NCBI GenBank assembly: GCA_030704765.1
Contig: JAUYDD010000224.1
Span: 1 to 6,256 of the forward strand
Direction of reading: 5' to 3'
Length of the DNA stretch: 6,256 nt
Origin: Nanobdellota archaeon
Lineage (GTDB): Archaea > Nanobdellota > Nanobdellia > Pacearchaeales > GW2011-AR1
Part shown: piece by piece, positions 6,045 through 6,256 of the stretch
Layout of the letters: each line of letters begins with the position of its first letter
Position numbering within the stretch: the first letter of the stretch is position 1
Notes under the pieces: generated by a model
What the model was told of the DNA's origin: nothing
The model's database searches: none
Seen by the model: the letters and a program-made list of their open reading frames with translations, nothing else
Translations under genes and position numbers: made by a program

Positions 6045-6148
6045 TTATCAAAAAAACAATGGGCCACCACACCCTAAAGGTTTTTTGCCACAGCTAAAAA
6101 ATCGCCTGCTGGCGAGTGTGGTTTGATTGGCCCTTGTTTTTAGGATGC
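6045..6148 (+). repeat. Right copy of palindromic dispersed element
   Basis: Inverted copy of 39-141, beginning 15 bp after the protease stop. Paired segments: AAAAACAA 6052-6059 with TTGTTTTT 6134-6141; GGGCCA 6061-6066 with TGGCCC 6128-6133; CCACAC 6067-6072 with GTGTGG 6116-6121; inner hairpin CGCC 6103-6106 / GGCG 6111-6114; and inner hairpin TTTTTTGC 6081-6088 / GC-T-AAAAAA 6093-6101. In the last hairpin a G-to-A change and an inserted T shorten the stem relative to the left copy. The bulges are T6060 and TTTGAT 6122-6127. Imperfect terminal inverted repeats span 6047-6146. The element sits in the same orientation relative to the upstream gene as the left copy, so it may form the 3' end of both mRNAs. 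Confidence 0.9.
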
Positions 6149-6151
6149 GCA

Positions 6152-6245
6152 CGAAAACTTTCAGAAGTTTTCGGAGCCACAAAATTTTCTGAGAAATTTT
6201 GATGGCAAGAAAATTCTTTCAAAAGAATTTTCTGCACAGAAAATT
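6152..6245 (+). repeat. Cluster of short AT-rich hairpins after the right repeat
   Basis: Three consecutive hairpins are read directly. A is CGAAAACTT/AAGTTTTCG (6152-6173, 9 bp, loop TCAG). B is CAAAATTTT/GAAATTTTG (6180-6201, 8 bp plus a G-T pair, loop CTGA), lengthened by GCCA 6176-6179 with TGGC 6203-6206 across a bulged A. C is AGAAAATTCTT/AAGAATTTTCT (6208-6233, 11 bp, loop TCAA). A fourth palindrome, AATTTTCTG/CAGAAAATT (6226-6245), reuses the right arm of C and so excludes it. No coding frame of note runs through the cluster. It is not found beside the left repeat copy. It may be part of an adjoining element or intergenic palindromic DNA; the function is unknown. Confidence 0.75.
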
Positions 6246-6256
6246 GCATAAAACAA

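Noticed and set aside
39..6148. Composite transposon carrying the whole 5.9-kb block
   Set aside because: The enclosed genes are conserved core genes with no transposase, and the flanking elements are short, non-coding and look like independent repeats.
6045..6245. Integron attC site or CRISPR array
   Set aside because: No integrase core-site pair (GTTRRRY type) flanks the palindrome, the two copies are inverted rather than in tandem, and there are no regularly spaced direct repeats with unique spacers.

Overview
The window looks like a piece of an AT-rich archaeal genome. The main evidence is a set of archaeal/eukaryotic-type information genes: initiation factor aIF5A with its hypusine loop, ribosomal protein L40e, an archaeal FtsZ of the FtsZ1 type and a long-type archaeal FKBP. 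TATA-box promoters and leaders with little or no Shine-Dalgarno sequence fit the same picture. Small compact genes and high A+T would suit a DPANN-type or another low-GC euryarchaeal lineage, but the exact lineage cannot be fixed from this sequence.

Layout. Two transcription directions diverge from a promoter region at about 3768-3890. Leftward (minus strand) run an FKBP/SlyD-like peptidyl-prolyl isomerase (3114-3767), ftsZ (1888-2979, TTG start) and a FGGY kinase resembling the long, human-type xylulokinases (175-1803). Gaps of 134 and 84 bp, separate TATA boxes and poly-T stretches suggest separate transcripts. Rightward (plus strand) run aIF5A (3891-4280), the 54-codon L40e gene (4390-4554) and a multi-pass site-2-type intramembrane metalloprotease with a PDZ domain (4557-6029), which starts 2 bp after the L40e stop. 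A 109-bp gap with two perfect hairpins precedes L40e and probably contains its promoter and a structured leader.

The most striking feature is not a gene. A ~103-bp palindrome-rich element occurs twice, at 39-141 and 6045-6148, in inverted orientation and almost identical (one substitution and one inserted base). Each copy lies 15-33 bp downstream of a stop codon, in the same orientation relative to that gene. It can fold into a long bulged stem closing a junction with two inner hairpins. It has imperfect ~19-bp terminal inverted repeats and U-rich tracts at both ends. After the right copy comes a run of short perfect hairpins with TCAG, CTGA and TCAA loops, the last two of which share an arm and are mutually exclusive. 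I read this as a dispersed MITE/REP-like or 3'-end RNA element that may act as a bidirectional terminator. I do not recognise it as a named family.

Functionally the genes cover cell division (FtsZ), protein folding (FKBP), translation (aIF5A, L40e), membrane proteolysis (S2P) and pentose phosphorylation (xylulokinase). They do not form an obvious pathway. No gap in the window exceeds 300 bp; the non-coding ends (1-174 and 6030-6256) are described as repeats.
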